A DNA stretch of 64,000 nucleotides from a gamma proteobacterium HTCC2207 (GTDB lineage Bacteria > Pseudomonadota > Gammaproteobacteria > Pseudomonadales > Porticoccaceae). Below, in pieces: positions 1 through 7,768 of this stretch (position 1 is the first letter of the stretch; each line of letters begins with the position of its first letter). A model generated the notes under the pieces. That model had not been told where the DNA came from, made no database searches, and saw nothing but the letters and a program-made list of their open reading frames with translations. The stretch lies in contig CH672396.1 in the NCBI GenBank assembly GCA_000153445.1, forward strand, positions 748,172 through 812,171, in the 5' to 3' direction. Made by a program: the position numbers and the translations under genes.

Positions 1-322
1 CCTTGGCATGGAGCGCGATACTTTCATCAATCGCACAGGGAAGATATTGCTGTAAAAATAACGATCGCCCGACCGCAGTCTGCAGGCCAAGTGCTGCCGA
101 TGTTTTGCCTTGCTCGTTCAAGGCCAACAAAAGTGGCATAAAATGGTTGATTGTCGCCCCGTGGGTTAGTTGGAACTGGCGCGTAATATAGCCCTCAATG
201 GATTGCCTTCCCTTGTTTTGGGAATCATAGAAGCAGAGTTCCTTGGGCGTATTGCCGGCGCTATTATTTAAGTAGATATTAAACGCGATCTGCGAGTTTG
301 TCTTGCCAGTGAGTGGCTGCAC
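1..322 (-). CDS. Thermostable hemolysin family protein, 3' part cut off by the window edge
   Basis: The reverse strand from a GTG at 322 to the window edge reads open for about 107 codons. It contains the family hallmark NHFMPLLLAL followed by ALGLQTAVG and LFLQQYLPCAIDE, the order seen in the thermostable hemolysin / T-hemolysin family (an acyltransferase-like fold; cellular role poorly established). The frame stays open upstream to a stop near 418 without an ATG, so the GTG is the likely start; an AGG lies about 9 bases before it. The choice is supported by the PmrA-like box 50-66 bases upstream, the same spacing as in front of the neighbouring phosphoethanolamine transferase gene. The C-terminus is outside the window. 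The opposite-strand frame 3-191 is a shadow of this gene. Confidence 0.7.
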   Translation of the reverse strand, partial: MQPLTGKTNSQIAFNIYLNNSAGNTPKELCFYDSQNKGRQSIEGYITRQFQLTHGATINHFMPLLLALNEQGKTSAALGLQTAVGRSLFLQQYLPCAIDESIALHAK

Positions 323-351
323 TATTGTTACCCTGAGACTTAAAAACGTAT

Positions 352-470
352 CTGTATAATAATTGGCGAATCTTAAGGTAGGCTTAAGGGTCTCAAAAGC
401 AGGATGAATAAATCAAATGTTATTTGGCGCGTAATATAGATTAAAGACACTCTGAAGTGGGCAGGCAGAC
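352..470 (-). repeat. Upstream direct repeat, copy 1 (shared promoter segment)
   Basis: About 115 bases that align almost end to end with 2166-2284, by eye roughly three quarters identical, with only a 2-base gap. Shared blocks include TAATTGGCGA, CTTAAGG, TTCAAAA/CTCAAAA, ATAAATCA, GTAATATA and TTAAAGA. Each copy begins about 30 bases upstream of a minus-strand start codon (322 and 2134), so the repeat looks like a duplicated promoter/leader, not a mobile element end. Confidence 0.75.
372..388 (-). promoter_or_regulatory. PmrA-box-like direct repeat upstream of the hemolysin-family gene
   Basis: CTTAAG-N5-CTTAAG, matching the known PmrA (BasR) box pattern YTTAAK-N5-YTTAAK. It lies 50-66 bases upstream of the GTG at 322, followed by an AT-rich stretch (AATTATTATAC) suited to a -10 region. 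Binding by a PmrA-type response regulator is inferred; no such regulator gene is in this window. Confidence 0.55.
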
Positions 471-472
471 GT

Positions 473-2134
473 TCACTTCCGACTACACCAGTTATTAAGG
501 CTTCTTATTCCTTGGTGATCGGAATTAATACCCAAACAACCTAAAAGTGACTCAAAAATCTCAACGTGCCGTACTATTCTGTTCTTAGATTCATGCTGTT
601 TGAGCATATCAAAGCCTTCTGCAAATTGTGTGTTTTCCAGCAAACTATCTGACGCCCACATAATGACTGGGATCTTGAATTGCTCATCGGGAGCCACATC
701 TTTTGGCGCTGCATGAAAATGCTTACCGTCTTCCATAGATTCACCATGGTCTGATGCATAAAGAAGAAAGGCTTTTTTATCACGAAGCCTTTCCAATAAG
801 GAAAATAAGAAATAGTCTGTGTATACAATAGAATTGTCGTATGAATTAACCATAGCCTGTAAATCACAATGCATGTCTTTACAATCAGGTTTATATTTTG
901 AAAATTCAGTCGGGTAACGAGAAGAATAATTAAAATGCGAACCCTTTTGGTGGAGGATAACAAGGTGCTTTCCAGCCTTTTTAGAGATTGATTGAGTCAT
1001 TTGATTAACTAACAGCATATCATCGATAACCGGCAGTCCTTGAGAGCTTGCCTCTGCACCAATTTCTTCTCGAATCTTCACTATATCGGCATTTACTTGA
1101 ACATAAAATCCAGCTTCACTTTGCATCGAAAACAGGTCGATAGAGAACCCTAAATTTTTTAATACTGAAAAAACATGGTTTTCATAAACATATTGCTGTG
1201 ATGGGGGTCCTAGGTCTTCAGTACCTCCCTCACGCACGAACATACATGACAAGCTTAGTTTTGTACTCGTATTACAAGACGCTCCTTTAAACCCAATCAC
1301 ATTAGTTTCTTTATCCAGCAATGGTGTTGTCGCGCGTTGGTAATCAATTAAAGACATGTGGTCATACCGAGCCGATTCACCAATAACAACTACCACAAAT
1401 ATATCGTCTAGTGGAATTTCAGGGTAAAAACCATAGGTATCCATGGGGTCAATTAGCTTATTTTTTAACTGACTATTCGCTATGGTATTTGCCACTGAGA
1501 TAATACTTCCTGCCATCCAATTTATGGGCACATAAGAATAGGCGGCGACCCCGATAGGATTCGTCGGTATACGTCCGTCGGCCGTCGGGTCACGGAAATT
1601 TTTATAATGACTGTTTATGAGTATTAGGCAAACAGTTAAAAGCCCTATACAGAGAAAGCGGGGGATCAAGAAAAGCAGCCATGGGGCTTGATAATTGGGA
1701 GCAACGCGGTGTAAAAAATACAGAGGTACTAGGCAAAATATACTCGAAAAAGTCAGTAAGCCCAAACCCATTGACTCTATTACTAATGACATTCCCGTGC
1801 CAAATACGGCTTTAACCACCCCATAACCAATAATGACATCAAAAAACCACATGTAGTAACTGGCGATAACAGAGACAAAAGTAAAGGCGATAATGGCGGC
1901 ACTGAGGACTCTGCGGCCGGCAATTGAAGTAACGCAGAGTAAAAAGCAACATGTGGTAACAGTGAATAGCGCATCTGTTAGGAACAAACCCACCACGCTT
2001 TCATCTACTTGATAGTATTTTCGAATAAAGATGGGAATGTTTAGAAAAACACCAAGGTACATAGATATCAATAAAATCGACACGAGCTCTGCGCGATATT
2101 GGCACCTTATGGTAGCAACGGTGGCATCCTTCAT
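473..2134 (-). CDS. Lipid A phosphoethanolamine transferase (EptA/PmrC family)
   Basis: A 553-residue inner-membrane enzyme that would transfer phosphoethanolamine from phosphatidylethanolamine to lipid A, lowering surface negative charge and polymyxin sensitivity. About five membrane helices fill residues 15-180. The periplasmic alkaline-phosphatase-like domain follows, with VIGESARYDH (metal-binding E253), SCNTSTKLSLSC (T289 in the place of the phosphorylated nucleophile, usually CGT), HQKGSH near 395-400 and SDHGES near 461-466. Length is normal for the family. The gene sits directly upstream of the hemolysin-family gene on the same strand with 150 bases between, and each has its own PmrA-like box. 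EptA/PmrC is a classical PmrA target, which agrees with the box at 2186-2202. Exact acceptor (lipid A or another glycan) is not decided by sequence. Confidence 0.88.
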   Translation of the reverse strand: MKDATVATIRCQYRAELVSILLISMYLGVFLNIPIFIRKYYQVDESVVGLFLTDALFTVTTCCFLLCVTSIAGRRVLSAAIIAFTFVSVIASYYMWFFDVIIGYGVVKAVFGTGMSLVIESMGLGLLTFSSIFCLVPLYFLHRVAPNYQAPWLLFLIPRFLCIGLLTVCLILINSHYKNFRDPTADGRIPTNPIGVAAYSYVPINWMAGSIISVANTIANSQLKNKLIDPMDTYGFYPEIPLDDIFVVVVIGESARYDHMSLIDYQRATTPLLDKETNVIGFKGASCNTSTKLSLSCMFVREGGTEDLGPPSQQYVYENHVFSVLKNLGFSIDLFSMQSEAGFYVQVNADIVKIREEIGAEASSQGLPVIDDMLLVNQMTQSISKKAGKHLVILHQKGSHFNYSSRYPTEFSKYKPDCKDMHCDLQAMVNSYDNSIVYTDYFLFSLLERLRDKKAFLLYASDHGESMEDGKHFHAAPKDVAPDEQFKIPVIMWASDSLLENTQFAEGFDMLKQHESKNRIVRHVEIFESLLGCLGINSDHQGIRSLNNWCSRK

Positions 2135-2165
2135 CAGCTTGCATCCAGTAGTTTAGTTAACACAC

Positions 2166-2284
2166 CTGCATAGTAATTGGCGATGCTTAAGGCAGACTGA
2201 AGGATTTCAAAAAGCAAGGTTAATAAATCATATTTTATGCGGCAAGTAATATATTAAAGATGATATGAGGTGCGCAGAAAGACC
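2166..2284 (-). repeat. Upstream direct repeat, copy 2
   Basis: Partner of 352-470, lying 32 bases upstream of the phosphoethanolamine transferase start. Same order of shared blocks, with scattered substitutions. The duplication covers promoter and upstream DNA but neither coding region. Confidence 0.75.
2186..2202 (-). promoter_or_regulatory. PmrA-box-like direct repeat upstream of the phosphoethanolamine transferase gene
   Basis: On the minus strand this reads CTTCAG-TCTGC-CTTAAG: one perfect and one single-mismatch half-site of the PmrA box, 52-68 bases upstream of the start codon at 2134. Position and flanks match the box at 372-388. Confidence 0.5.
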
Positions 2285-2883
2285 TTCAGTTGATAGGAAT
2301 AATTTCCAGCCCTACCATTGAACCAATTCACTCACGCGTATTAGTAATACTATCTAACAGCAGGAGTCTCATCTGACAAAAAGGGGGGTACGCCCGGGGT
2401 GGGTTCGGCGTAACTGAGAATTGGGGTTTTTTTACAGGGCTTTTTGCTCATGAAAATAAAATGTGACGGTACTTTTGGCGGAAAGTATGAGCACCATTTA
2501 ATCAGTGAGGGTGACTCTTACAAAATTCGCCACAAGAAGGTCAAGTTGATTAACTGCGATGCCCCGCAGAAAACGCTGACTGTGTATCTTTAATCCTGCC
2601 GCAATTAACGTCGAGTCAAGACAGGTCAGCTGAAGAGTTCAAACGCTAGCCTTTTCTCAGGCTATCTAATGTCTGAAGGAATAAATGTACTGTCTGAGGG
2701 AATTTGACTTAATGTCTAATTGTGATTTCTGTACCCATAAAACCACCTAAGATGGATGCCTTTGTCTCTATTTGGGACACATTATGGTTTGCACTAGAGT
2801 TACAACGTTTGTAACCCATAATAGCTAACATACTGATAATGAAAGGACAGTTTAAGTGATGACTTGGACCGCATGAGTACGCT
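2285..2883. other. Intergenic stretch with a truncated att-like repeat
   Basis: Apart from the possible small gene at 2450-2593, no coding region is evident. At 2799-2815 a perfect inverted repeat GTTACAA-CGT-TTGTAAC, followed by CCCATAATAGC, resembles the arms of the att-like repeats described below with the loop deleted, and stands 90 bases before a full copy. Near 2667-2710 two short near-identical words (TGTCTGAAGGAAT and TGTCTGAGGGAAT) occur as direct repeats. Confidence 0.4.
2450..2593 (+). CDS. Possible small protein, 47 residues, unrecognised
   Basis: ATG to TAA, 47 residues starting MKIKCDGTFGGKYEHH and ending LTVYL, with two cysteines (residues 5 and 36) and alternating polar and hydrophobic residues compatible with a small beta-rich protein. 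The upstream sequence has only a weak AGGG about 12 bases before the start. It lies between the phosphoethanolamine transferase gene and the first att-like repeat. I do not recognise the family, and it could be a chance frame. Confidence 0.3.
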   Translation: MKIKCDGTFGGKYEHHLISEGDSYKIRHKKVKLINCDAPQKTLTVYL

Positions 2884-2973
2884 GATTTACAAACGAGTTA
2901 CAAACCTGCTAATAGCGCTTGTAACCTATTGTTTTTGCGTCATATATTGTAGAGCTACTATTGAGTGGGAATA
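2884..2973 (+). repeat. att-like repeat, copy A
   Basis: About 90 bases: an imperfect inverted repeat GTTACAAAC (2897-2905) / GCTTGTAAC (2917-2925), then ATTGTTTTT, then the terminal core ATTGAGTGGGAATA at 2960-2973. Related copies occur at 4848-5045, 44080-44169, 45222-45389 and 55156-55246, all in the same orientation. The AT-rich gene pair at 3030-4689 begins 57 bases after the core, and the next core is at 4848-4861. Confidence 0.75.
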
Positions 2974-3029
2974 AAATGATTTGTATTAAAAAAGACATTT
3001 CCTATAACATATTCTGTGATACCCAACTT

Positions 3030-3596
3030 TTAAACAAAAGATTTGGGCTTTCTTAAGAAAATTTCTTTAATCATTGGTATGAAATAATCCAGAGGTTTTG
3101 TATCGAAGTCTGGATCAAATGATATCTGGTCCCATTTTGTACAAAAATCTATACAGTCTTGATAATATTGATGATTTTTATACTTATCTCGAGCATTTCT
3201 ATCTTCATCATAATGATGCATCCAATAATATCCCTGAAATAATCCGTGATTTAAAATTATCCAATAATTTTTTTCACTAACATATGGTCTAAGCAGTGCT
3301 GCAGAAACTTGAGAATGGTTTGATGGTGATATCACATCTCCAATATCATGCATTAAAGCACAGACTATAGTTTCTGTATCTGCTCCATCATTGTCTGCTC
3401 TTGTAGCAGCCTGTAAGCAATGCTGTAGCCTACTAATTTTATATGGCGATTCGCCGTTCATCATTTCAAGCCAATTAATAACTCTATCGAAAAGCTGTCT
3501 TTCATTTTCAGAATCATGAATTGTTATAAGATCATAATCATCTTTTGTTCCTTCTTTCATTGATGTAAATTCAACTTTTTTTGACAATTTAATCAC
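3030..3596 (-). CDS. HD-domain mixed-valent diiron oxygenase, TmpB/PhnZ-like
   Basis: A 188-residue soluble HD-domain protein. The visible ligand set is H59 (LQHCLQ), H83-D84 (MHDIGD), H94 (SNH), H117 (LNHG) and D156 (KWDQ): four histidines and two aspartates, as used by the two-iron MIOX/PhnZ/TmpB oxygenases rather than by HD phosphohydrolases in general. PhnZ and TmpB cleave the C-P bond of a 1-hydroxy-phosphonate made by a partner 2-oxoglutarate dioxygenase. Here the start overlaps the stop of such a dioxygenase gene by 8 bases, so the two are translationally coupled. The glutamate that often precedes the first histidine (LEH) is Q here. Base composition is far more AT-rich than the 5-16 kb genes, and the pair lies between att-like repeats. 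C-P cleavage as the reaction is inferred from family and pairing; the substrate is unknown. Confidence 0.68.
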   Translation of the reverse strand: MIKLSKKVEFTSMKEGTKDDYDLITIHDSENERQLFDRVINWLEMMNGESPYKISRLQHCLQAATRADNDGADTETIVCALMHDIGDVISPSNHSQVSAALLRPYVSEKNYWIILNHGLFQGYYWMHHYDEDRNARDKYKNHQYYQDCIDFCTKWDQISFDPDFDTKPLDYFIPMIKEIFLRKPKSFV

Positions 3597-4689
3597 CTAT
3601 TCTATTTTTATAAAGAACTAAATTATTTTCTACATTATCCATTTCATAATAAGCGTCTTGAAGATGACGTTTTCCATCTGGTTGAAATTCACACCTTCCA
3701 TGTAATACTCTGTGCCCATGAACTAAAAGTATATGGCCTGATTCAAGTCTAAATTTTGATTTGTATTTTTTACTATTAATTCTATTACACAACTCATGGT
3801 AAGCCATATAAAATAAATCTAGGGTATCCTCAATAGGATCAATCATTTGCATCAGCTGATTTGAAAACCTAAATCCAGTAATTTTATTTTGAGAGTTCAA
3901 TCGAACAATTGGCTCTTTGGTGTAGGTTTCATTTTCTTCATCAAACTCTCTAAATGGCACTGGAAAACTACATAAAATTTTAAACAAATTAGGGTTATCA
4001 TTCTGTAAATCGTTAAGGACAGAATACCCGTCTACAATCATTGATTCACCACCTTCACATTCATTAGCCAGCATATGAAGAGCTTGGACACTAGGAGGCC
4101 AGGAGTAACTTGCAAAATCATTATGGGGAGGCACTTCTAATGAGGTGTGAGCAATATTATAGACATGTGTATCAATTGAAACATTATGGATTCTTTCAAA
4201 CAACACCTCTCTAATTGGACCAAGTCTTGTACTCAACATCTCTAATGAATTTGATAGGGTTGGAGAATTTTTTATACAAATAGCTCCTTTTGAAATGAAT
4301 TCAGAAATAGCATTAATAGCTATTTCATCATTATTTAAAAAACCATCCCAGTCAAAATATTCTGGAGTAAAGTTATTAGTCCATAATATTTTTTTAGGCT
4401 TCCTGGGTGTTCTTAATAACTCTATATCTTTTAGCTGGATTACTGTTTTATGCTTATCAGGCCAAGAAACATTGATGATGCCATGGCTTATGTTAACTTC
4501 ATGAGGTTTTAGGTCTGGAGGAACACTGCTTAATATAAACCTCTTTTCTTGGGTTTCTTTTATTCTGCATTCATTACAAGGACAGTTGTCTCTAACCCAT
4601 AAATATGGAAGATTGTACTCAATTTTTTCATTATTAAAGATTTTTATAGACCTTTCGCTTAATGTAAATTTAATGATTAACTCTCCCAA
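3589..4689 (-). CDS. Fe(II)/2-oxoglutarate dioxygenase of the gamma-butyrobetaine dioxygenase / TmpA type
   Basis: A 366-residue protein with the two-domain layout of gamma-butyrobetaine dioxygenase. The N-terminal zinc-binding domain has C36, C38, C41 (DNCPCNECR) and H80. The TauD-like catalytic domain follows, with H189-x-D191 (PPHNDFASY), distal H330 and the 2-oxoglutarate-binding R332 (VLHGR). The family hydroxylates trimethylammonium compounds; TmpA hydroxylates 2-(trimethylammonio)ethylphosphonate next to the carbon later cut by TmpB. The overlapping HD oxygenase gene makes the TmpA role more likely than carnitine synthesis. It is the first gene of the pair; start ATG at 4689. Strongly AT-rich codon use suggests recent transfer. 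Confidence 0.75.
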   Translation of the reverse strand: MGELIIKFTLSERSIKIFNNEKIEYNLPYLWVRDNCPCNECRIKETQEKRFILSSVPPDLKPHEVNISHGIINVSWPDKHKTVIQLKDIELLRTPRKPKKILWTNNFTPEYFDWDGFLNNDEIAINAISEFISKGAICIKNSPTLSNSLEMLSTRLGPIREVLFERIHNVSIDTHVYNIAHTSLEVPPHNDFASYSWPPSVQALHMLANECEGGESMIVDGYSVLNDLQNDNPNLFKILCSFPVPFREFDEENETYTKEPIVRLNSQNKITGFRFSNQLMQMIDPIEDTLDLFYMAYHELCNRINSKKYKSKFRLESGHILLVHGHRVLHGRCEFQPDGKRHLQDAYYEMDNVENNLVLYKNRIGD

Positions 4690-4847
4690 CTATCAAATAT
4701 ATTTCTAGTAATAATAGTTCTAAAAAATACTATTAACAATAACTTTTTTTAAATGTTTTTCCTAAAGTATTTCTTGGATCATTATCTTTTGGGTCAAAAT
4801 TAAAAGGCATTATACTGTTACATTAAAGGTTCCAAAGGGTATTACCT

Positions 4848-5045
4848 ATTGAGTGGAAATAGAATGATTTGTAGTAAATTTTACAATTCACAAAGTGTTA
4901 AAATTTTAGACAATAGAGGTTCTTTAATATTCGTGGAAAACAAAATAAAACCAAAAACTTGTAAACTACTTGTAAACTCTATTTTGGCACTCGCAAACCA
5001 TTGTTCTTACAAGGATTATTTTGCGACTACGATTGAGTGGGAATA
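4848..5045 (+). repeat. att-like repeat, copy B (double core)
   Basis: Contains a core variant ATTGAGTGGAAATA at 4848-4861 and a perfect ATTGAGTGGGAATA at 5032-5045. The 4840-4880 stretch also resembles the sequence after copy A (AATGATTTGTA follows both cores), which makes 2960-4861 look like an insert with direct repeats at its ends. From 4865 to 5045 it aligns with copy D (45222-45389) over about 170 bases, including an uninterrupted identical block GTGGAAAACAAAATAAAACC. Copy B carries an extra ~11-base duplication of CTTGTAAACTA. A 65-residue frame (4849-5046) spans it; see the findings. Confidence 0.75.
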
Positions 5046-5182
5046 AAAATCATTGAGGTGGGTGCAACGCGAGATACATAGGATGCAGCATGTCCAGCGC
5101 CTGATGCCATCTGATCAAACAATGGCTAGCTATCCGGCTGTTGTTCAGGCTTGAGGTAGAAAAGAGTTAGTTATCTCTGCTA

Positions 5183-5992
5183 CTACTGGGAAGGGATTGC
5201 AGGCAGACCGCTATCAATAACTAATTTGAGGCTATCAATTGTCGCCTGAGTCATTGTAGGTTTTATATCGAGATCCCTAAGTAACTTAGCTGAACACTCC
5301 ATCTCATAGAGACGCCTACGGGCATGACGCTCCGTGCCAATTACCAGGCGAGCAATTAAGGTTTGATCTGCCTGTGCGATTTCGTCTGAGAGATTCTGCC
5401 ACAACCAGTCACTGCAACCTGCAGCTTCCCCAGCTCGCATGGATTCAATAATTACTGCGGCCAGTCCTTTCATCATCACACTGCGCAGCAATTTTCTGGT
5501 TGCCGCTTCTCCTGCATCAGCATCCAGACGGTTAACAGGCATTCCCAGAGAGGTAAAAATTTTTTCGAAGCGCACTGCACCAGTGCCTGAGATGGTCACA
5601 GGGGTTCGCAAACTTTTTCCCGGAACCACCGTCATCAGCGCAACATCAACAAAATCAAAACCGTAACCAGCGGCCCTGTCCGCCATCGCTAGCTTTGCTG
5701 ATGCAGAATTAGTTGAGAAATCAGCGTAGAGTGCGGAAGTTGGAATATCAGTGATCGCCTGATCTAAAGCGCCGAGAGCGTCGTCACCTGCAGTCAGTGC
5801 AATCACCATATCGGCCCCAGTTGCCGCTTCGCTGGCTGTTTGGGCTCGATTAATGCCTTCAGGGATAACCACCTGTTTTGGGTCATACGCGGTAATGTTG
5901 AGACCTGCCTTGTGCATATCAATCGCTATTATAGAGCCTGCCTCACCCAGGCCAAATAGCGCGATTTTTTTGTTTTTCAGTTTTGTATGCAT
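5183..5992 (-). CDS. NAD(P)-binding dehydrogenase, 6-phosphogluconate/3-hydroxyisobutyrate dehydrogenase-like
   Basis: 269 residues. The N-terminal Rossmann fold starts KKIALFGLGEAGS (GxGxxG at about 14-19), followed by ITAYDP as the second strand. The C-terminal helical domain (about 170-269) has MKGLAAVIIESMRAGEAAG and resembles the DUF1932 half of beta-hydroxyacid dehydrogenases. Such enzymes oxidise small beta-hydroxyacids or reduce the semialdehydes; the substrate cannot be read from sequence. Two bases separate it from the upstream cytochrome b561 gene on the same strand, so they are probably co-transcribed. Confidence 0.75.
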   Translation of the reverse strand: MHTKLKNKKIALFGLGEAGSIIAIDMHKAGLNITAYDPKQVVIPEGINRAQTASEAATGADMVIALTAGDDALGALDQAITDIPTSALYADFSTNSASAKLAMADRAAGYGFDFVDVALMTVVPGKSLRTPVTISGTGAVRFEKIFTSLGMPVNRLDADAGEAATRKLLRSVMMKGLAAVIIESMRAGEAAGCSDWLWQNLSDEIAQADQTLIARLVIGTERHARRRLYEMECSAKLLRDLDIKPTMTQATIDSLKLVIDSGLPAIPSQ

Positions 5993-5994
5993 AG

Positions 5995-6549
5995 TTATTT
6001 CTCAGAGAATTTTTTACTGGGCGCTAACATTCTCTTCAGCGTATTATCCCTATCAATGATCAGGTGCTTAAGCACTCCTAACATGTGCAGAATAAAGGAA
6101 AAAAACAATATTTTGGCACCTACTTTATGCAGCGCTTCCATGACTTCATGGAGAGTTTCCATTTTACCCAGCGGAGAGGGGAGGTTGATCATTCCAAAAA
6201 CATTGATGGAATAACCCTTGGACCAAACCATAATCGGCCCGCTAAGTAACATCAGAGCCAGCCCTGCCAACAGGATTATTGGTACCCATTGAGCGAGTAA
6301 TGTCAGTGGTTGGGACTGTTCTATTAAGACTCTGGGGCGACCATTATATAGTCGCCAACCTATACGTCCGACAAGTATCAGATACATTGAGATGGCGATA
6401 GAGATATGCAAGCCGAGTAGGGTTTTGCGCTTCGAGTCAGCTGCGTCCTCGGCAGCCTGACCCAGCAAAAAAAGAGCAATCATGGTGATTGCCGCAAGCC
6501 AGTGAAGTAAGATGGATACTCCACCATAGCCATTTTCTGTATCTTTCAT
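5995..6549 (-). CDS. Cytochrome b561 family protein
   Basis: 184 residues with four predicted membrane helices (about 10-30, 48-68, 88-112 and 145-165). The candidate haem histidines are in LLHWLAA, LGLHIS, LHEVMEALH and FILHMLG. Bacterial b561 proteins pass electrons between the quinone pool and periplasmic acceptors, or act as superoxide:quinone oxidoreductases. It is the upstream partner of the dehydrogenase gene at 5183-5992, with a 2-base gap. The relation between the two enzymes is not known to me. Upstream lies a decayed GST gene. Confidence 0.8.
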   Translation of the reverse strand: MKDTENGYGGVSILLHWLAAITMIALFLLGQAAEDAADSKRKTLLGLHISIAISMYLILVGRIGWRLYNGRPRVLIEQSQPLTLLAQWVPIILLAGLALMLLSGPIMVWSKGYSINVFGMINLPSPLGKMETLHEVMEALHKVGAKILFFSFILHMLGVLKHLIIDRDNTLKRMLAPSKKFSEK

Positions 6550-6582
6550 AAGTTTTTCGAGTCTGTATTGTGAGAAGCAGGT

Positions 6583-6837
6583 TTAGCCACCAAAACCTGG
6601 CCACCATTGCAAAACACCAGTTTTGAAGCTCTCCCGTTCGCTAATACGTGCCGACCATTCCTCAATCGCGGGGTATTTGTCAAAGGCGAAGTCGGCGCGG
6701 ACCAACGTGAAATGAAGGGGCATCCAGGTGATATCTGCCAATGAAAATTTGTTGTCAACCAGCCAGTCCGAATTTGTCAGTATGCTTTCGGCTTTTACGT
6801 GTTGCCGAACTTGTGAGCACTTAAATCCTCTTGCAAA
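6583..6837 (-). pseudogene. Glutathione S-transferase C-terminal fragment
   Basis: The minus-strand frame ending at the TAA at 6583 reads about 84 residues, including WLVDNKFSLADITWMPLHF, FDKYPAIEEWSARI and LQWWPG. This is the recognisable second half of a GST C-terminal helical domain (the SLADI helix and YP..W). The thioredoxin-like N-terminal half is missing and the frame ends upstream at a stop near 6838 without a start. The overlapping 70-residue frame at 6546-6758 is in another phase and is not this protein. Confidence 0.6.
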
Positions 6838-7183
6838 TTAGCGGACCAATCGTTTGATCCATGATTCGGCCGTTAGAATGGAACTTTGGTTAACCTTGTC
6901 ATTTAGTAGAATTAAGTGATAAGCGGGGTTCCTTCGGAAATTAAAACCGGTGAGTGGGAGCACAGCGACGGACGCCCCGAAGGGGGGCAAAGGAGTAATG
7001 AGTTCAGCACATATATTGCATCGCGCCGAGAGATCCGGGGTCACTTCGGTCACATTGTGAGTTGTGAGTATTCAGGGGAACAGGCTTACACATGGTACCA
7101 TTTGAGAAAAACTAGCGGAAAACTGTGCCTGATTCGTCATCGACGTTAACAATAATAAGATATGTTTTCCAGGGTTAGTACCT
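6838..7183. other. Gene-free upstream region of the FecI-like sigma factor
   Basis: No convincing coding frame. The region separates the broken GST gene from the ECF sigma gene and must hold its promoter. AT-rich words such as AACAATAATAAGATATG at about 7149-7165 could suit iron-dependent control, but I do not see a clear Fur box. Confidence 0.35.
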
Positions 7184-7768
7184 ATGTCGAATGACAATCC
7201 ATTTAACGAGATTTTCCTGTCTTTCCGGAAGCAACTTGCGCGTGCTGTCTCTAGTATTGTTCCACCCAAAGAGATCGAGGACATTGTGCAGGAAACCTAT
7301 GTGAGGGTATGCCAGATTGAGAACCCGGCCGGCATCCGTCACCCTCGCTCGTTCCTCTTAACAACGGCTCGAAATTTGGCTTTTGATCATATCAAACGAT
7401 CCGAGTCGCGATTAAGCCAAAGTTTAGAGAAGGATGGGGAGCTTAACCTCGGTGAGTTGGACCCCTTTGTGGATGAGACCTATCAGCAGGTTGCGGGAAG
7501 GGAAGACTTCTCTAATTTCTGTGAAGCAGTCAGATTGTTACCAGTACAATGTAGGAAAGTATTCGTTCTAAAGAAAGTTTATGGTTACTCTCAACGCGAG
7601 ATCGCCATGGAGCTGGAAATAAGTGAAAGTACCGTCGAGAAGCATATTGCGCTTGGTATGAAGCGTTGCATCAACTTCATGAAAAGGTTTTCTCCACAGG
7701 AAAGCTCACGGGGACAGAGGGCAGGTACACATGACTTTAAAATTATCTCATCGGGAGACCGGTCATGA
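7184..7768 (+). CDS. ECF RNA polymerase sigma factor, FecI-like
   Basis: 194 residues. Region 2 includes EDIVQETYVRVCQ and the -10-recognition stretch RSFLLTTARNLAFDHIKR (about 48-65). Region 4 is near 110-165 with the helix-turn-helix VYGYSQREIAMELEISESTVEKHI. The C-terminal tail of about 25 residues is slightly long. It overlaps the FecR-like anti-sigma gene by 4 bases and a TonB receptor with an STN signalling domain follows, giving the classical order sigma / regulator / receptor of surface signalling. By that model the loaded receptor signals through FecR to release this sigma, which then transcribes the receptor operon. Confidence 0.9.
   Translation: MSNDNPFNEIFLSFRKQLARAVSSIVPPKEIEDIVQETYVRVCQIENPAGIRHPRSFLLTTARNLAFDHIKRSESRLSQSLEKDGELNLGELDPFVDETYQQVAGREDFSNFCEAVRLLPVQCRKVFVLKKVYGYSQREIAMELEISESTVEKHIALGMKRCINFMKRFSPQESSRGQRAGTHDFKIISSGDRS

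Noticed and set aside
3-191. 62-residue plus-strand frame at the window start
   Set aside because: Shadow of the minus-strand thermostable-hemolysin-family gene, which carries the recognisable NHFMP motif.
4849-5046. 65-residue plus-strand frame taken as an ordinary gene
   Set aside because: It starts and ends inside the two att cores of repeat B, and its second half is shifted relative to copy D by a duplication, so it is treated as part of the repeat.
6546-6758. 70-residue minus-strand frame
   Set aside because: Out of frame with the GST remnant that occupies the same DNA; no family features.
7140-7183. Fur box upstream of the FecI-like gene
   Set aside because: AT-rich words are present, but I could not find a convincing 19-base match.
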